This document shows positions 1-8,184 of a DNA stretch of 64,000 bases, piece after piece. Within the stretch, counting starts at the first letter, position 1. Each line of letters starts with the position of its first letter. Under the pieces are notes generated by a model, which ran no database searches, was not told the origin of the DNA, and was given only the letters and a program-made list of their open reading frames with translations. Position numbers and translations under genes: made by a program. Source of the stretch: Saprospiraceae bacterium. GTDB taxonomy: Bacteria > Bacteroidota > Bacteroidia > Chitinophagales > Saprospiraceae. Location of the stretch: positions 1-64,000 of the forward strand of contig JARGNR010000030.1 of assembly GCA_029212405.1 (NCBI GenBank). Direction: 5' to 3'.

Positions 1-242
1 TGGTTCTTAAAGTTTCACATAACCTAGAATCTCACATATAAGGTTAAATCATAATTATTTCCATTTGTTTTATTTGACTTATAATCACTAAGTGTAATTA
101 TTAAGATTGATCTTAATCTACATTACCTTTTGATCTACAACTTTTTCTAATTTATAAAGAAAAGAAATACTTAAACAATACTGAAATATTCTTACTAAAA
201 TCGAGATAAAACCCATTAACTACCTAGGTCAAAACAAAATCT
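1..242. other. AT-rich non-coding DNA
   Basis: I see no credible coding frame, tRNA or repeat in this stretch. It is very AT-rich and ends at the first of three hairpins. It may be the downstream flank of a gene lying before the window. Confidence 0.5.
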
Positions 243-265
243 TGTGATCTCCGATCACATATTTT
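243..265 (+). terminator. terminator-like hairpin
   Basis: TGTGATC (243-249) and GATCACA (253-259) form a perfect 7-bp stem with a 3-base loop. On the plus strand it is followed by ATATTTTTG. That is the form of an intrinsic terminator, but no plus-strand gene is visible upstream, so it may end a transcript that begins before the window. Confidence 0.4.
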
Positions 266-272
266 TGTTCAT

Positions 273-305
273 AAAAGATTTCAAGCAAGCTTGAATCTTT
301 TTTAA
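273..305 (+). terminator. second terminator-like hairpin
   Basis: TCAAG (281-285) pairs with CTTGA (290-294) around a CAAG loop. With one bulged base, the flanking AAAAGA and TCTTTT extend the stem. A T-rich tract follows on the plus strand. It lies between the first hairpin and the ssrA terminator and could serve either strand. Confidence 0.35.
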
Positions 306-340
306 ACAAAAAAATCTTTCTGCTTGCGCAGAAAGATTTT
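301..340 (-). terminator. intrinsic terminator of ssrA
   Basis: AAAATCTTTCTGC (311-323) and GCAGAAAGATTTT (328-340) form a perfect 13-bp stem with a 4-base loop. On the minus strand the stem is followed by TTTGTTTAAA. It begins ten bases after the last encoded tmRNA base, so it very likely ends ssrA. Confidence 0.85.
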
Positions 341-349
341 ATTCTCGAG

Positions 350-711
350 TGGAGCTGCAGGGAGTCGAACCCTGGTCCGGAGAAAGCACCCAATAGCTTT
401 CTACATGCTTAGTCTTTATTCGGATTTTCGAATGTGTGCAGGCATAAAAACGGCGACGCACATACCTTATCTTCTTTATCTCGGGCGACAGTCGAAGCAT
501 CCTGTCTCCCATACTCGAAGTTGTTTAAGTCGTTACGCTGTGTATCGAGTGTCAAGCGTATTGACTAAATGCTTTATAATCCTTGATTATGCAGCAAGTG
601 CGAATCTATTTTCGCCAATTATGGTTTGATTGAAAATGGTTAAGGAGTATACAATCTTCCCCCTGCATGCTTACTATAAAGTTATCGATCCCGTCGATAC
701 CAGTCAGCCCC
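350..711 (-). ncRNA. ssrA: transfer-messenger RNA (tmRNA)
   Basis: tmRNA rescues ribosomes stalled on broken mRNAs and tags the nascent protein for proteolysis. Reading the minus strand, the 5' end GGGGCTGACTGG (711 downwards) pairs with CAGCTCC (357-351) as the acceptor stem. The T-arm sequence GGTTCGACTCCC lies just before the 3' end. The tag frame runs from 616 to 587 and encodes GENRFALAA followed by TAA, which is the usual Bacteroidota pattern ending in ALAA. The base after CAGCTCC is the discriminator A, and the next bases are CTC. The terminal CCA is therefore not encoded and must be added, for example by the cca product at 46562. A strong hairpin terminator follows. Confidence 0.96.
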
Positions 712-1230
712 ATATGTAATTTTTACCATCGGTATGATAAAAGGTTCTTTTTTCTAAATTGTAAACCATATCCATAATGATTTCTTCAGTCAGAAAGTTC
801 AAAACCAAGAACAAATATTGAAAAAATAAACCACCTCGCCTATTATATGGGAATCGATTATACCAAAACCATTTTTATTTTTTCTCCCACTGATTTTATT
901 CCTTCCATCTGTCCCCTATCCCACCTCTATCTTCCTTCTCTCTCTCATGGTTGAGTTTTTACTTCAAAAAGTGTCCAGATTTTACATTACGAAAAAAAAT
1001 ATGTCATCTAGAAAAACTAATGACGAATACAATTTTCATCTTATAGTTTTGTTATATATATTACAATTGCTTTTTAACATAAAGACAAATAGGTAAATGC
1101 TCTATTTACTATCAAAAAGCAACGTAAGTCTTTGCAATATCTTGTCCCCTTTTGAGTACCATTTTGTACGCTCACAGTTACATCCCAAATACCTTAGTGT
1201 ATTAATAACTTTTATGCCAATCATACTTTT
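712..1230. other. long non-coding stretch upstream of ssrA
   Basis: No credible gene is seen in these 519 bases. The minus-strand sequence TACATATG directly before the tmRNA 5' end is one base from TAnnTTTG, but it abuts the mature end and is not a convincing -7 box. A pyrimidine-rich tract lies near 895-950. A plus-strand TAGTTTTG at 1044-1051 matches the -7 consensus and could drive the small gene at 1231, with a leader of about 170 bases. Neither promoter is certain. Confidence 0.4.
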
Positions 1231-1437
1231 ATGAATGCTATTATACTAACCGAACCTTTTATAGAAATGAAATCACACGAGTTTCCAGATTCCATTGAAG
1301 CAACCCAAATGTTGATTCAGCAATTGGCACAACAAATTGAAGAAGAAGGCGATCGCGATAAACGGAGAGAATTATTCTTATTTAAAATGGAATTAAGAGA
1401 TCACATACACAGCCTGAAACAAAACAAGCTGAAATAA
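1231..1437 (+). CDS. small hypothetical protein
   Basis: This 68-residue protein is not recognised. After a short hydrophobic start (MNAIILTEPFIEM) it is strongly charged and predicted helical, with heptad-like Leu/Ile spacing through QQLAQQIEEE and FKMELRDHI, suggesting a short coiled coil. A second ATG at 1267 (MKSHEF) is an equally possible start. It stands alone between the ssrA region and the end of nth and converges with nth. Its charge pattern looks like real coding sequence rather than chance, but no function can be proposed. Confidence 0.55.
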   Translation: MNAIILTEPFIEMKSHEFPDSIEATQMLIQQLAQQIEEEGDRDKRRELFLFKMELRDHIHSLKQNKLK

Positions 1438-1464
1438 CAAAGTTGTAATCCCAATCACTCTATT

Positions 1465-2094
1465 TCAACCCTTTCGTCCATACAGACTGCAAATGGGACA
1501 TTCATCTGGTTTATGTCCTCGGGCAGGGCAAAACTGCCGTCCAAAAAATATGATTTGTAAATGTAGATTGTTCCATTTTTCTCTCGGAAACAATCGCTTT
1601 AAGTCTTTCTCCGTTTTATCCACATTTTTTCCGGTACTTAGACACCATCGGTAGGCCAATCTGTGTATGTGTGTATCTACTGGAAATGCGGGAACACCAA
1701 AAGCTTGAGACATCACTACAGAAGCAGTTTTGTGCCCTACTCCAGGTAAGGCTTCCAATGCTTCGAAGGATTCGGGCACCTCACCGTTGTGTTTATCAAT
1801 CAAGATTTGACTCAGTTCACTGATTGCTTTAGATTTGCGAGGAGATAATCCACACGGTCGAATAATAGCCTTGATATCCTCAACTTCTTGCACCGCCATA
1901 TCTACAGGATTATCCGCCAATTTCCACAACTTTGGAGTAACCATATTTACTCGCTCATCCGTACATTGTGCGGATAAAAGCACGGCCACTAATAAAGTAT
2001 AGGGGTCTTTGTGATCTAACGGAATCGGGACTACTGGATATAGTTTTTCCAAGATCTCAATAATATGATTGACTTTCTCTTTCTTACTTGCCAT
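1465..2094 (-). CDS. nth: endonuclease III, DNA glycosylase/AP lyase
   Basis: This enzyme excises oxidised pyrimidines and cleaves the abasic site in base excision repair. The helix-hairpin-helix LPGVGHKTASV (about 116-126) carries the catalytic lysine K122, and FPVDTHIHRL carries the catalytic aspartate D140, so the glycosylase core is intact. The length of 209 residues is normal. The C-terminal cluster loop is odd: Cys189, Cys199 and Cys202 are present, but the classical C-X6-C-X2-C-X5-C pattern has lost its fourth cysteine and its first spacing is longer. The iron-sulfur cluster may be altered or absent. It is the last gene of a minus-strand operon, and its ATG shares one base with the stop of the upstream gene (TAATG). 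Confidence 0.93.
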   Translation of the reverse strand: MASKKEKVNHIIEILEKLYPVVPIPLDHKDPYTLLVAVLLSAQCTDERVNMVTPKLWKLADNPVDMAVQEVEDIKAIIRPCGLSPRKSKAISELSQILIDKHNGEVPESFEALEALPGVGHKTASVVMSQAFGVPAFPVDTHIHRLAYRWCLSTGKNVDKTEKDLKRLFPREKWNNLHLQIIFFGRQFCPARGHKPDECPICSLYGRKG

Positions 2095-3113
2095 TACAGA
2101 GATTTAAGGAATTCCAAGGTGTCTACCCCATCGGCATAGTCCGTAATGGATGGCTGTTGAGCTTTACCAAAATTGAAGGTTGGAATATCGTCCAATTGAA
2201 CGTTCGAGACCACACATTGGATTTGATTCTCTACTTCTTTTAAATGATTGACCAGCGACGACCTATCAGAATAATGCTCGTAATGTAATGTGGCAATTCT
2301 GGATGTTATGTCTTTGGATTCGGTGACAATCAGACTTCCACTCATTAAAAATTGAACTTTTTGGAGTAAGAACAAAGCATTGTTATAGTCAAAATTATTA
2401 AGGTACTTATTGTGATGAACAAGCTCTTTAAACCCTTCATGCAAGGCTTCTAGCATGTCATTAAAGTCATAGTTCTCAGGAACATAAATCTTAGAAACAT
2501 TTCTACAACCCAATCCGAAATAGGTGAAAATATCTTCCCCTAATCCCATGAAATCATCGTGCGATTCATTCCCATCCAAGACAGCTACCGCACTTCGATT
2601 TTTCCGAATAATATGAGGATACTTTCCAAAATATTGTTCAAAATATCGAGCGGAGTTATTACTACCGGTAGCAATGACTGCCTCAAATCCTGCTAACTTA
2701 TCTACAAACTCAAAATAGGAAGAAGTATTGCTATCTATCTCGATCAAACGAGCAATTACTCTTTGCAGCAGTATGGAATCCTTGGAAGAGCACTTGATCA
2801 ATGAGGTATGACCAGAAATAAATGTGCAGAGAACATCATGAAAACCAACCATAGGAATATTACCTGCCAATACGAGACCGATTTTCTTGGAGTACGCATG
2901 ATCTTCAATCTCATAGGAATTCGACCATTCTTCTAAAATCTTTGCATTGAGAAATTGACGACCAATGGCATCCAGTGCTTTCCTGGAGTTCTCTGGTGTA
3001 AACCATTTATTCTCGATATAGGCAGCTTGAATTGGAGCTTCCAGCCAGTCCGCTTGTGCTGTCAATTCTTCACCCAACAACGCCAATGCCTGAATGCGAT
3101 CCTTAAGATTCAT
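2094..3113 (-). CDS. LuxC-type acyl-CoA reductase
   Basis: This 339-residue protein belongs to the LuxC/acyl-CoA reductase family of the aldehyde dehydrogenase superfamily, which reduces acyl-CoA or acyl groups to aldehydes with NADPH. The Rossmann segment reads VLAGNIPMVGFHDVL, followed by SLIKCSSKDS. GLGCRNVSKIYVP (near residue 200) holds the probable nucleophilic cysteine. There are no luxD, luxA, luxB or luxE genes nearby, so bioluminescence is not implied. Family members of this kind are common single genes in Bacteroidota and their substrate is unknown. Its start lies inside the end of the rluD gene (11-bp overlap) and its stop overlaps nth, so the three genes are probably translationally coupled. 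Confidence 0.85.
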   Translation of the reverse strand: MNLKDRIQALALLGEELTAQADWLEAPIQAAYIENKWFTPENSRKALDAIGRQFLNAKILEEWSNSYEIEDHAYSKKIGLVLAGNIPMVGFHDVLCTFISGHTSLIKCSSKDSILLQRVIARLIEIDSNTSSYFEFVDKLAGFEAVIATGSNNSARYFEQYFGKYPHIIRKNRSAVAVLDGNESHDDFMGLGEDIFTYFGLGCRNVSKIYVPENYDFNDMLEALHEGFKELVHHNKYLNNFDYNNALFLLQKVQFLMSGSLIVTESKDITSRIATLHYEHYSDRSSLVNHLKEVENQIQCVVSNVQLDDIPTFNFGKAQQPSITDYADGVDTLEFLKSL

Positions 3114-4176
3114 TGTTTTTAATTTCTTTTCGTGTTGAAGTGTAGCCTCTCCACCGTTCTAATGCCGATGCAAAGTCTGCTGGCAATTCCGCTTCAAAAA
3201 ACATCCTTTCTTTGGTAATCGGATGTTCAAATCCCAACGAAGCTGCATGAAGCGCTTGTCGAGGGAGTTCTTCAAACGTATTTTCTACAAATCGTCGATA
3301 ATTGGTAAAAACGGTTCCTTTCAATACTTTGTCCCCGCCATACCGTGCATCGTTGAATAAGGTATGTCCGATATATTTCATGTGCACCCTGATCTGATGC
3401 GTTCTACCTGTTTCTAATTTACATTTCACCAAGGTCACGTAATACAAGTTTTCCATTACCTCATAATGTGTGATTGCTTCCTTTCCAATTCCCTCTTCTT
3501 CGTCATACACAAACATTTGAGTTCTCATGGTCGGGTGCCTTCCAATATTCCCTTCAATGGTTCCTTTCTCCTCCTCTACATCACCCCAAACCAAGGCGAT
3601 GTATTCCCGATCTATGGTGTGATCAAAAAATTGTTTACTCAACCCACTGATGGCATCTTCCGTTTTTGCAATCACCAATAAACCAGAGGTATCTTTATCT
3701 ATTCGATGTACCAAACCTGGTCGATCTTCTGCATTGCCCGCCATGACAGGAAGTTCCTTGGATTTAAAATAATGAACCAATCCATTTACTAATGTTCCCG
3801 ACCAATTTCCTACACCTGGGTGCACCACCAATCCCGCTTGTTTGTTCACCACAAGTATATAGTCGTCTTCATATACGATATCCAGCGGAATGGGTTCTGG
3901 TTTGATGCCTTGCCCACTCGTCGGTTCATGCACCATGTAGACCTTGATCTCGTCTAATGGTCTGATTTTATAGTTGGGTTTGATCGCATTGCCATTGACT
4001 CTGACTCGACCAGCTTTACATGCATTTTGCAATCTACTTCTGGTCGCATTTTGAATCCTGGACATTAAAAATTTGTCAATACGTTCAGGAGATTGTTTCT
4101 TATCCACAACGATACTGTGCTGTTCAAACAGCTCATCCAAATTATCCTCTTGCACTTCGTTCTCCTTTTCCGACAT
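3103..4176 (-). CDS. rluD: RluD-family 23S rRNA pseudouridine synthase
   Basis: The family converts uridines to pseudouridine in helix 69 of 23S rRNA (RluD) or related sites. The N-terminal 35 residues are an acidic extension. An S4 RNA-binding domain follows (RIDKFLMSRI to RPLDEIKVY, about 32-90). The catalytic motif is RPGLVHRIDKDTSGLLV near residue 155, where the aspartate of HRIDKDTSG is the nucleophile. RTHQIRVHMKYIGH is the second conserved motif. The 357-residue length fits RluD with the acidic extension. The gene lies 8 bases after ribBA. RluA or RluC specificity cannot be excluded from sequence alone, but the S4 domain and context favour RluD. Confidence 0.9.
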   Translation of the reverse strand: MSEKENEVQEDNLDELFEQHSIVVDKKQSPERIDKFLMSRIQNATRSRLQNACKAGRVRVNGNAIKPNYKIRPLDEIKVYMVHEPTSGQGIKPEPIPLDIVYEDDYILVVNKQAGLVVHPGVGNWSGTLVNGLVHYFKSKELPVMAGNAEDRPGLVHRIDKDTSGLLVIAKTEDAISGLSKQFFDHTIDREYIALVWGDVEEEKGTIEGNIGRHPTMRTQMFVYDEEEGIGKEAITHYEVMENLYYVTLVKCKLETGRTHQIRVHMKYIGHTLFNDARYGGDKVLKGTVFTNYRRFVENTFEELPRQALHAASLGFEHPITKERMFFEAELPADFASALERWRGYTSTRKEIKNNES

Positions 4177-4184
4177 AGGTCAAA

Positions 4185-5324
4185 TTACTTTAGTTCAATT
4201 TGATCCACAATCTCCAATCCATATCCGATCAATCCGATTCTCTTTTTATCATGACTGGAGATGAGTTTGATTTTTCCAACGTGTAAATCCCTTAAAATTT
4301 GGGCTCCAATTCCGAAATCTCGTTGTTCGTTGCTCACTAGAGGATCATTGTTAGGATCATTATCCACTGCTTTTAATTTTTGAATAATCTGATCTCCTTT
4401 TTCGCCATGACGCATATACAAGAAAACACCGCTTTGTTCTTCTGACAAAATCTTCATCGCTTTGTCCAATTTGGAGGCATATCCATCAAATAATAGTCCG
4501 ATTACATCTCCTGTTTCTGTATTCGAATGTACACGAACTGCCGTAGGAATATCTTCTTGAATTTCGCCTCTGTAGATCGCCAAGTGTACGTCTCCTGTTG
4601 TACTTTGTTTATAGGCTGCTACTTTGAATTTTCCGTATTTATCACTTTCAATTTCAGTTTCTACCTCCTTCGTAACTATCCGTTCCGTCTTCATTCTGTA
4701 TTCTACCAAATCCTTGATAGAAATTAGTTTCAAACCCATTTTATCCGCCAATACTCTAAGCTCAGGAAGTCGAGCCATGGTACCATCTTCATTCAGGATT
4801 TCTACCAAAACGCCTGCAGGATAAAATCCAGCCATTCGAGCCAAATCTATGGCTGCTTCGGTATGTCCTGTTCTTCTCAACACGCCACCCGATTTTGCAA
4901 TCAATGGAAAAATATGACCAGGTCGAGCAAAGTCTGCCGCCTTTATATTTGGATCTACCATTGCTTTGATTCCAGTAGATCGATCATACGCTGATATTCC
5001 AGTAGTACAACCGTGACCAATTAAATCAATCGATACCGTAAACGCAGTTTCATGCAAAGCGGTATTGTCCCGCACCATTAAATCCAAACCTAGCTCTTTT
5101 GCCCTTTCATTTTCAATTGGAGTACAAATCAAGCCTCTACCGTGGGTAGCCATAAAATTGATCATTTCAGACGTGATCATTTCTGCTGCACAGATAAAAT
5201 CGCCTTCATTTTCTCTGTCTTCATCATCAACCACGATAATGATTTCACCATTTTTTATAGCTGTTATGGCACTCTGTATGGTATCTAATTTAATATCCGA
5301 TGATACTTTTTCTTCTAACATCAT
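4185..5324 (-). CDS. ribB: RibBA-type riboflavin protein with degenerate GCH II domain
   Basis: The N-terminal half (about 1-210) is 3,4-dihydroxy-2-butanone-4-phosphate synthase. It shows VDDEDRENEGDF, the metal and substrate site, and GHTEAAIDLARMAG. It makes the four-carbon precursor of riboflavin from ribulose 5-phosphate. The C-terminal half (about 225-379) aligns by style with GTP cyclohydrolase II (RVHSNTETGDVIG, RDFGIGAQILRDL, KRIGLIGYGLEIV). The three zinc-binding cysteines of active RibA are absent: VHSECLTGD...RCDCG is replaced by VHSNTETGD...FDGY. The second activity is therefore probably lost, and a separate RibA would be needed. Two adjacent ATG codons (5324 and 5321) are possible starts. 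It lies 11 bases after the glycosyltransferase gene. Confidence 0.92.
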   Translation of the reverse strand: MMLEEKVSSDIKLDTIQSAITAIKNGEIIIVVDDEDRENEGDFICAAEMITSEMINFMATHGRGLICTPIENERAKELGLDLMVRDNTALHETAFTVSIDLIGHGCTTGISAYDRSTGIKAMVDPNIKAADFARPGHIFPLIAKSGGVLRRTGHTEAAIDLARMAGFYPAGVLVEILNEDGTMARLPELRVLADKMGLKLISIKDLVEYRMKTERIVTKEVETEIESDKYGKFKVAAYKQSTTGDVHLAIYRGEIQEDIPTAVRVHSNTETGDVIGLLFDGYASKLDKAMKILSEEQSGVFLYMRHGEKGDQIIQKLKAVDNDPNNDPLVSNEQRDFGIGAQILRDLHVGKIKLISSHDKKRIGLIGYGLEIVDQIELK

Positions 5325-5335
5325 TTATGTTCTTG

Positions 5336-6490
5336 TTATCTAGATTCAAATAATTCATTCAATATTTCTACACTCTCCTTCCAACTGTACTTATCTTGCA
5401 CAAAAGTAAGTGCATTTTTGCTCAACTCCATGTAAAATGTAGGATCATTGAGCAATTTATCAACACATATTTTAAATTCCTCTTTTGTATCCGCTACTAA
5501 AATTTCTTTTTTATGGCTGGCTCCTATTGCATTGTTAACTGCAGAGCTGGTCACACATGGAATGCCCATCGCCATCGCCTCTAAAATTTTATTCTGCTGA
5601 CCTGTTCCTGACCATAAGGGAGCTACAAAAACTTTACAACTCGCATAGGCAGTACGCACATCATCTATCCATCCAGTAACTGTAACATTTTTACCTGCAA
5701 GAAGTTTTACTCTTTTGTCTGGACGAGCTCCCGCAATTTGATATCTCAAGTTCTGACTTAATATCGGCTTAAGTGTATGAATCAAAAATTCAGCAGCATC
5801 AACATTAGGAGGATAGCCCATATTGCCAACAAATCCAATATCAAATACTTTTTGGATGCTCATGGGTTGAAAAAATTCAGTATCAATTCCATTGGGCACT
5901 ACCCTGATCTTTTCTTGATCGGGCGTATTGATGTGCAGCCGATCTTGTTGACTAATCACGGTATGATGATCGAAGTGTTTAAATATGGTTGATTCATATC
6001 GTTTCATCCTATTGGCCTCCAACTTATAGATAAGAGATGTTGGAAAAGAAACCACGTCTGCCCTACGCTCCATTCCAACCCCAAAAGCATCCATATAGTC
6101 TAGTGTCTTGGGAAAGGGCAGTCGTTTTGCATATTCCGCCATTCTGGTCAATTGGCAATATACATGATCGGGCTGGAACTCAAGAGCAATTTGAGCTACC
6201 TGTTTTCGTATGGTTGAACTGTAATAAAAAGCGACCTGAAAGGGCATCCTGCTTAAAACACTCTTCCATAGAGATATGCCTCTCCTGTGTGTCTTGAACG
6301 TAAATACTTTAAGACTGGATACAATGTTCTCCACTTCTTTATAGTGGTTGGGAGAAATGTCTTCATCCGTTAATGCAATCAAATAAATTTCATGTTCTTT
6401 ACTTAATTGTCTTAACTGATGATATATCCTAAGCTTGTCCCCTTTTTCGAGTGGATATGGAAATCTTGGACATAATACGAGTAATTTCAC
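5336..6490 (-). CDS. GT4-family glycosyltransferase (TIGR03087-like)
   Basis: This 384-residue cytoplasmic enzyme has the two-domain GT-B layout of family 4. The N-terminus LVLCPRFPYPLEKGDKLRIY is typical of the sugar transferases found with exopolysaccharide loci (PEP-CTERM/EpsH1-associated type). The C-terminal nucleotide-sugar domain has GFVGNMGYPPNVDAAEFL, and KILEAMAMGIPCVTSS carries the E-x7-E-like donor site. It probably adds a sugar to a surface polysaccharide or lipid carrier, with donor and acceptor unknown. It is the first gene of the operon with ribBA, rluD, the acyl-CoA reductase and nth; a -7 box lies at 6520-6513. Confidence 0.88.
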   Translation of the reverse strand: MKLLVLCPRFPYPLEKGDKLRIYHQLRQLSKEHEIYLIALTDEDISPNHYKEVENIVSSLKVFTFKTHRRGISLWKSVLSRMPFQVAFYYSSTIRKQVAQIALEFQPDHVYCQLTRMAEYAKRLPFPKTLDYMDAFGVGMERRADVVSFPTSLIYKLEANRMKRYESTIFKHFDHHTVISQQDRLHINTPDQEKIRVVPNGIDTEFFQPMSIQKVFDIGFVGNMGYPPNVDAAEFLIHTLKPILSQNLRYQIAGARPDKRVKLLAGKNVTVTGWIDDVRTAYASCKVFVAPLWSGTGQQNKILEAMAMGIPCVTSSAVNNAIGASHKKEILVADTKEEFKICVDKLLNDPTFYMELSKNALTFVQDKYSWKESVEILNELFESR

Positions 6491-6512
6491 AAATACGCTG
6501 ATGATTAAGCCG

Positions 6513-6520
6513 CAAAAGTA
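6513..6520 (-). promoter_or_regulatory. Bacteroidota -7 box for the GT-ribBA-nth operon
   Basis: TACTTTTG on the minus strand fits TAnnTTTG exactly. It lies 22 bases before the ATG of the glycosyltransferase. The -33 region is only T-rich. The position fits a short leader for a five-gene operon. Confidence 0.5.
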
Positions 6521-6577
6521 ATGAAGTAGTCCTAGAAAAGAGTAAAATTTCCCCTATTAAAAAAAGAAGTGATTGAA

Positions 6578-7315
6578 CTAAGCTGTTAGAGGTGTTTGCC
6601 TTTTTTTGACACGCTCATAGATGTAAAATGGAATTAACACGGCAGAAAACAACACCAACATCACAAATTCGATGTTCATAATGTACCAAGGCCAAGGTCC
6701 TAATAGGTTATAAATAGTGGTGCCCGGTGGTTTGGCATTCAAGTACAAATAATTGCTACCCAAGGCCAAATTTAGCGGATAAATGATAGCTGCTAAAATA
6801 TTCAATGCCAGTGCAGATCGCACTGCATCTTTGAATTGGAAACGATATCCTAGCACGTAATATAAATAAATAGCAATCACTGGCAACCCCGTATGAATGG
6901 CCCAGTACCGAATAGATTCATAATGTGGGAAGGTATTAAATAAGGTGGGAGTTATATTTGCTTGTGCTGTCCCTGCCAATATCCAGAAAAACACGACCGA
7001 CAAAACAATCCTTGATTTATAGTAGAGCGCCACCATTAAAATCAAGGGTAAAATATTACATAATTGCAAAGGAAGATCCTCCGTAATATCAAAATTGCCT
7101 AAATAAAGGCGGATAAATGTTTTGAAAAGCTGGATTCCGTACAAAACCGCAGCAAACAAGATTACATACTTCCATTTTTGCTTTTCATCCCAGGAATATT
7201 TTCCTTTTCTTAAAAACCAAAGCCCAAAAACAGCCACCACTAAAACACTAAAAAAATGTTCTAAACCGTAATTGGAAAAGGTCATCGTATCAGTATAAAA
7301 AGCAGAAAAATCCAT
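6578..7315 (-). CDS. YwaF-family (TIGR02206) integral membrane protein
   Basis: This 245-residue protein has about seven hydrophobic segments, such as FSVLVVAVFGLWFL, LILMVALYYKSRIVLSVVFF and VMLVLFSAVLIPFYIY. The motifs LPLQLCNILPLIL and GPWPWYIMNIEF are hallmarks of the TIGR02206/YwaF family, whose function is unknown. The gene starts on the last base of the gldC stop (TAATG), so the two are probably co-translated. That link to gliding could be incidental. Confidence 0.82.
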   Translation of the reverse strand: MDFSAFYTDTMTFSNYGLEHFFSVLVVAVFGLWFLRKGKYSWDEKQKWKYVILFAAVLYGIQLFKTFIRLYLGNFDITEDLPLQLCNILPLILMVALYYKSRIVLSVVFFWILAGTAQANITPTLFNTFPHYESIRYWAIHTGLPVIAIYLYYVLGYRFQFKDAVRSALALNILAAIIYPLNLALGSNYLYLNAKPPGTTIYNLLGPWPWYIMNIEFVMLVLFSAVLIPFYIYERVKKRQTPLTA

Positions 7316-7671
7316 TAACTATTTTCTTTCGGAATTATTTCGGTCTCTTCACCAAAATATTGAACAAATCGCTGCATATCATTAGCTAGTGCTTGGTTAC
7401 GTGTAGCTTTAAAATAGGTGTCAGAAAGTGCTCTTAGTGTTTGAAACATAAATCTATCCATTTCAGCTACTTGCATCTCACTGGTCCACAGGTCAATTTT
7501 ATAGGTATCCAAATGGTCTTTATCAAATAAAGAAAGTAACATGGCTTTACAGTCCCTGTCTTTTTCTTCCTGAGGATTTGCGGTACTGTTCCATGAAATA
7601 TTCGTTGGATGCTTTTCTTCATTCAAATGAACATCGATGGTTATGGTATTCTTACTAGTATTTTCTGACAT
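7315..7671 (-). CDS. gldC: gliding motility protein GldC
   Basis: GldC is a small cytoplasmic protein that supports, but is not strictly required for, gliding in Flavobacterium; its molecular role is unresolved. The 118-residue length is normal. The core is IDLWTSEMQVAEMDRFMFQT followed by LRALSDTYFKATRN and the C-terminal FVQYFGEETEI. No other gld or spr genes are in the window, which is usual because gldC is often separate from gldKLMN. It is followed by the YwaF-like gene and is divergent from the thioredoxin gene. Confidence 0.9.
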   Translation of the reverse strand: MSENTSKNTITIDVHLNEEKHPTNISWNSTANPQEEKDRDCKAMLLSLFDKDHLDTYKIDLWTSEMQVAEMDRFMFQTLRALSDTYFKATRNQALANDMQRFVQYFGEETEIIPKENS

Positions 7672-7803
7672 GTTTGTTTATTTCTATTGCAAAGTAAATA
7701 AGGATTCCGAATATTAACCCCAATTTGGTGTATAAATGTAACAGAGTACACACATAAGGGCTTTTTAATTCTATACCTTTACACCAATAATTAAATTGAA
7801 AAA

Positions 7804-8178
7804 ATGTTTTGGAAAAAGAAGAAAATAGAACCCGCACCTGAACTTTCAGACAGCAATTTTAATGCAGCTATACAAACCGATAAAGGTGTTTTACTTGACT
7901 TTTATGCTTCCTGGTGTGGACCTTGCAAAGTCATGTCTCCCATCATTGATGAATTGGCTGAAGAATATAAAGATAGAGTTGTGATCGCCAAAGTAAATTC
8001 GGAAATCAATCCAAAACTATCGGCATTTTTTAAGATTAAGAGTATCCCTACCCTCGTGTTTATTAAGGATCAGAAACTGATTGAAGTCATTAATGGATTG
8101 GTACCCAAACCCAACCTGCAAGAAATGATAGAAGATCTCATGGTCTATGAGTTTGAACCAGAGGATGAAGAGGAATAA
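7804..8178 (+). CDS. trxA: thioredoxin
   Basis: This is a 124-residue cytoplasmic thiol-disulfide oxidoreductase. WCGPCK holds the redox cysteines C38 and C41, and KSIPTLVF has the cis-proline opposite the active site. It is slightly longer than E. coli TrxA (109 residues) because of a short basic N-terminus (MFWKKKK) and an acidic tail (EFEPEDEEE). It has no signal peptide. A near-consensus -7 box, TACCTTTA, lies at 7774-7781, 23 bases before the ATG. The gene converges with murB. Confidence 0.9.
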   Translation: MFWKKKKIEPAPELSDSNFNAAIQTDKGVLLDFYASWCGPCKVMSPIIDELAEEYKDRVVIAKVNSEINPKLSAFFKIKSIPTLVFIKDQKLIEVINGLVPKPNLQEMIEDLMVYEFEPEDEEE

Positions 8179-8184
8179 CTTGAC

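Noticed and set aside
324-629. 101-residue plus-strand open frame
   Set aside because: It lies antisense within ssrA and its terminator; the RNA gene explains the sequence.
2094-3113. LuxC as evidence of bioluminescence
   Set aside because: No luxA, B, D or E genes are nearby, and single LuxC-type reductases are common in non-luminous Bacteroidota.
7655-7837. 60-residue minus-strand frame overlapping gldC and trxA starts
   Set aside because: It covers the divergent promoter region and the first codons of both real genes and has no family resemblance.
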